From assembly GCA_000469685.2 (NCBI GenBank), contig LS997563.1:31553968-31617967 (forward strand): DNA of 64,000 nucleotides. Direction: 5' to 3'. Positions within the stretch are counted from its first letter, which is position 1. Every line of letters starts with the position of its first letter. Of the stretch, positions 61,695-64,000 are shown one piece after another. Origin of the DNA: Haemonchus contortus (lineage: Eukaryota > Nematoda > Chromadorea > Rhabditida > Trichostrongylidae). A model generated the notes under the pieces. It searched no databases and had not been told where the DNA came from. It was given only the letters and a program-made list of their open reading frames with translations. A program made the position numbers and the translations under genes.

Positions 61695-63560
61695 GTGAGT
61701 TAAGGGTTCAGTTCCGTCCGTGACAAAGTTTTGCTCGTAACTAGCCATCCTTGTGAGTTCACACTTTCCTGTCTTTCCTTCTGAAGTTACCTAGCGCAAT
61801 TCATTCTGTGAATCATAGTAAGGTTTGTTCACGGTAGCGCTTCAAAAATTGCGAACTTGATAAGTGAAGCAAGCAAGATACGGTACCAGCATAGTCATAG
61901 AATGGTCTTTTCGATAGGTGTACCTCCATCGGTAAGATTACCTCCACAATCATGACGGTATTGAATGTGTTCAACCACCATTTACGTAATAAGGATCGTC
62001 GATGATGGTGCTCTAATGTCTGGAACTTGGGGAGTTGACCATTAGTTCTCTTAAATACTCAAGATTCGTCTAGCACCCTTCGCCGTCATTTCAACGTCCG
62101 GAACGTTAGCAGACATTCTTTTACGAAAGAAGCGGTTTTCAATTTGTAGTAACAGAATCAGGAGTATTTCCGAGATGAAGCGCTCCATCAGGGGTAGCGA
62201 ACTTGCTTTTGCTCATTTGGCTTGAGGAGGGATCCAGATAGCAACCGCCCGGTCCAACGGTCACCGCGAAATCGCGTGACTCAAGTGATTTTCGATTCCT
62301 TGACGAGTGCAGTAGAGTCCCTGATCTTCGTTCGTTCGTTGTGAGCCTGGAACTACGTCCGAATCCCCTTCCACTTTTGCGTGTTGCGGGAAACTTTGCA
62401 GGAAACTTCCAGCATTGTCCTTTCCCTAGCCCGTCGATTGCACTGACTGCATGCTCATCCTGGCTGGGTGGAGTCCAAGTTTTTCGAACGTAGACCAGAC
62501 CAAGAAGGGCAGAAGAATAAGATGGTTGCGGAGCCAGATATTCTTTGTCTTATTATTTACCCTTCGATGTTTTTGACCGAAATTTTCACACTTGAGAACA
62601 TATCTAGATCAATAATATAACCTTCAACGGTAGCGGTGACCTTCAGCTAGCTCATAGTCAGATTGGATTCCAATCTCTTTCGAATAGCAGGGATTTGAAA
62701 GTTCAATGAATGATAATATCCGAGTATCAACTTGCTCCTATTTACCGAACGTTCGTAATTAAGAACTGCTAGCTTCGAACAAATACTCTTTCATAACAAC
62801 AAACCGTTCGGAAAGATGGCTTTGGAAAGGTTCCTTCCTGAGACATTAAAAAATAGCCATTCTGTTTTGAAACCATTTGTGAATGTCGAATTCAAGCCAG
62901 AGCATCAAAAATCACTAAATATTATTTAACTTAGCTTCAAGTGTGATAATACTTCCTAAGGTGATTTAGACTTACCACATCGGTGGCTCTACCTACTTTT
63001 AAGAATTATAGTGGATAACTAAAGTGACTTGGTGTATGGATAGTGTGAATTAAACTAAAGTAAGCTTGCATTTCTCGTTGCAAGGAAGTCGTTAGTCGTC
63101 CATTGTGTAGAGTCGGATACCAATGACTTCTTGGCTGATTCTTTTATAAAAGTCTACTAAAGTCAACTTGCTTGAAACAGACAGGGAAGGCAGTGGAAGG
63201 GAGTGTTGAGCGCTGCAATTGCTTCTTTTTCTTCACACCAAAGGTACCGTTCACGAAATGTCAAAAATGCTTTTCACTGCCGCCGGAATCATCGTTAGTT
63301 TGGATTTTCAACATGTTCACTCCATTGTGAATCGCGTAGCCTCTTCATGATCTTACACTGTCCCTTTGTATGTGGTGTACAGTGCATACAATCCTTGAGC
63401 CCTTAATGCTCCCTACTTGTGCCGTTTTTCAATCTGACAGCGCTTCATACGGCATGCTTGATCGCTACAGATTCATCCTAGGGAGCATATCGGAAATTAT
63501 CAATTATCGTGGACTGTACCTCTGAGAATCACTTCACATTACTAAAAACCATAATTTCTA
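61695..63560. other. Gene-poor stretch with an old RTE fragment
   Basis: Apart from the LINE fragment at 62220-62400, I see no supported gene, RNA or regulatory site. Confidence 0.4.
62220..62400 (-). mobile_element. Second, more degraded RTE-like LINE fragment
   Basis: The plus-strand text (GAGGGATCCAGATAGCAACC ... GATTTTCGATTCCTTGACGA) aligns by eye with 55393-55560 (GAGGGATCCAGTCAGCAACG ... TCTTCGATTTCTTGGCGTCA), so it is the same part of the element in the same minus orientation. Frameshifts and stops show it is older than the copy in intron 23. Confidence 0.7.
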
Positions 63561-63745
63561 GGGTGGAGGTGGAGTAGTGGTAAGTGGCGCGCTATCACAC
63601 ACGCATGGTCACTGGTTTGAATTCCGAATTAGTATCCGCCCAGGCCAACCACGCTTCCATCCTTCGGGTCGGTCAATTGGCACCAGACTGTCTGGAAAGA
63701 TAGAAGCACTGAATTGTACATCGGCTGGTCACCGCAAATCATTGT
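63561..63745 (+). mobile_element. tRNA-derived SINE-like element
   Basis: GGTGGAGTAGTGGTAAGTGG resembles a polymerase III A box, and GGTTTGAATTCC about 45 bases later resembles a B box (GGTTCGANTCC), as at the head of a tRNA gene. There is no proper acceptor stem or cloverleaf, and non-tRNA text follows (CCAGGCCAACCACGCTTCCA, CACCAGACTGTCTGG). That arrangement is typical of a tRNA-headed SINE. Confidence 0.55.
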
Positions 63746-63838
63746 TTTGACATTCACTAATCCACTATGATTCTAAATGGGAGAGGCGCATATCTCTTAC
63801 GGGATTGTTAATGCCCAAAGGCTTTATCTTTTATTTAC

Positions 63839-63877
63839 TCAAAGTGATCAATTTCCTAGCAAAATTGATCACTTTGA
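63839..63877. repeat. Hairpin with 16-bp perfect arms
   Basis: TCAAAGTGATCAATTT at 63839-63854 pairs exactly with AAATTGATCACTTTGA at 63862-63877 across a seven-base loop. It lies 36 bases upstream of the last exon. Confidence 0.9.
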
Positions 63878-63912
63878 CATTGTTGTTCCATGATATCTAT
63901 ATTTTCTTTCAG

Positions 63913-63994
63913 ATATCATTTGACGGGCCCTTTTGAGAAAATTGAGACGATCGAGGTTTATCTCAGTTCATGCCGCTGGTTGGACAAGAACATG
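63913..63994 (+). CDS. Exon of an unidentified gene running off the right edge
   Basis: The exon is bounded by a strong acceptor (TTTTCTTTCAG) and donor (ATG|GTAGGT). It starts with the last base of a codon and ends in phase 0, giving 27 codons: YHLTGPFEKIETIEVYLSSC followed by RWLDKNM. The protein-like composition, the clean splice ends and the GTAGGT donor at the window edge support a real exon. I do not recognise the family, and no convincing partner exon lies upstream in the window. Confidence 0.5.
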
Positions 63995-64000
63995 GTAGGT

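Overview
The window is eukaryotic and almost certainly from a nematode, probably a strongylid (hookworm-like) worm. The evidence is many tiny exons joined by introns of about 45-75 bases, 3' splice sites of the TTTTCAG type, 5' sites GTAAGT/GTGAGT, an acceptor directly upstream of a start codon (as in trans-spliced messages), fragments of an RTE-like LINE, a tRNA-derived SINE, and many small inverted-repeat elements. The species assignment is inference. I saw no bacterial genes, CRISPR array, rRNA gene or intact tRNA gene.

Layout. At the left edge (398-1509, minus strand) lie three consecutive exons of a CNNM/DUF21-type magnesium transporter-like membrane protein; both ends of the gene are missing or unidentified. 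From about 1.5 to 47.5 kb I can support no complete protein-coding gene. This stretch holds a perfect 60-bp palindrome (1850-1909), an inverted-repeat element (13114-13436) next to a terminal-inverted-repeat element (13554-13922), a 45-bp near-perfect palindrome (18261-18304), a small MITE (21003-21133), a 145-bp-period minisatellite (25159-25760), an 866-bp foldback element with ~394-bp arms (27937-28802), another MITE (42836-42987), and several G11-G13 homopolymer runs.

From 47476 to 59741 (plus strand) there is one long gene whose structure can be followed exon by exon: 32 coding exons, 4497 coding bases, about 1498 residues. It encodes a putative nuclear regulator with six widely spaced zinc fingers (five CCHC, one classical C2H2), long Gln/Ser/Pro-rich linkers and a C-terminal BTB/POZ domain. 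Every exon-exon phase is compatible. The one uncertain boundary is the end of exon 12, before a 1.2-kb intron that carries two inverted repeats. Other introns carry a 145-bp MITE and an RTE fragment.

From 59742 to the right edge the sequence is mostly non-coding, with a second RTE fragment (62220-62400, minus), a tRNA-like SINE (63561-63745) and, at the end, one well-delimited exon (63913-63994, plus) of an unidentified gene running off the window. No functional link between the genes is apparent. The most unusual items are the dispersed CCHC-finger plus C-terminal BTB architecture, its 297-base open-frame intron, the spacerless 60-bp palindrome, and the large foldback element with nested palindromes at both ends.
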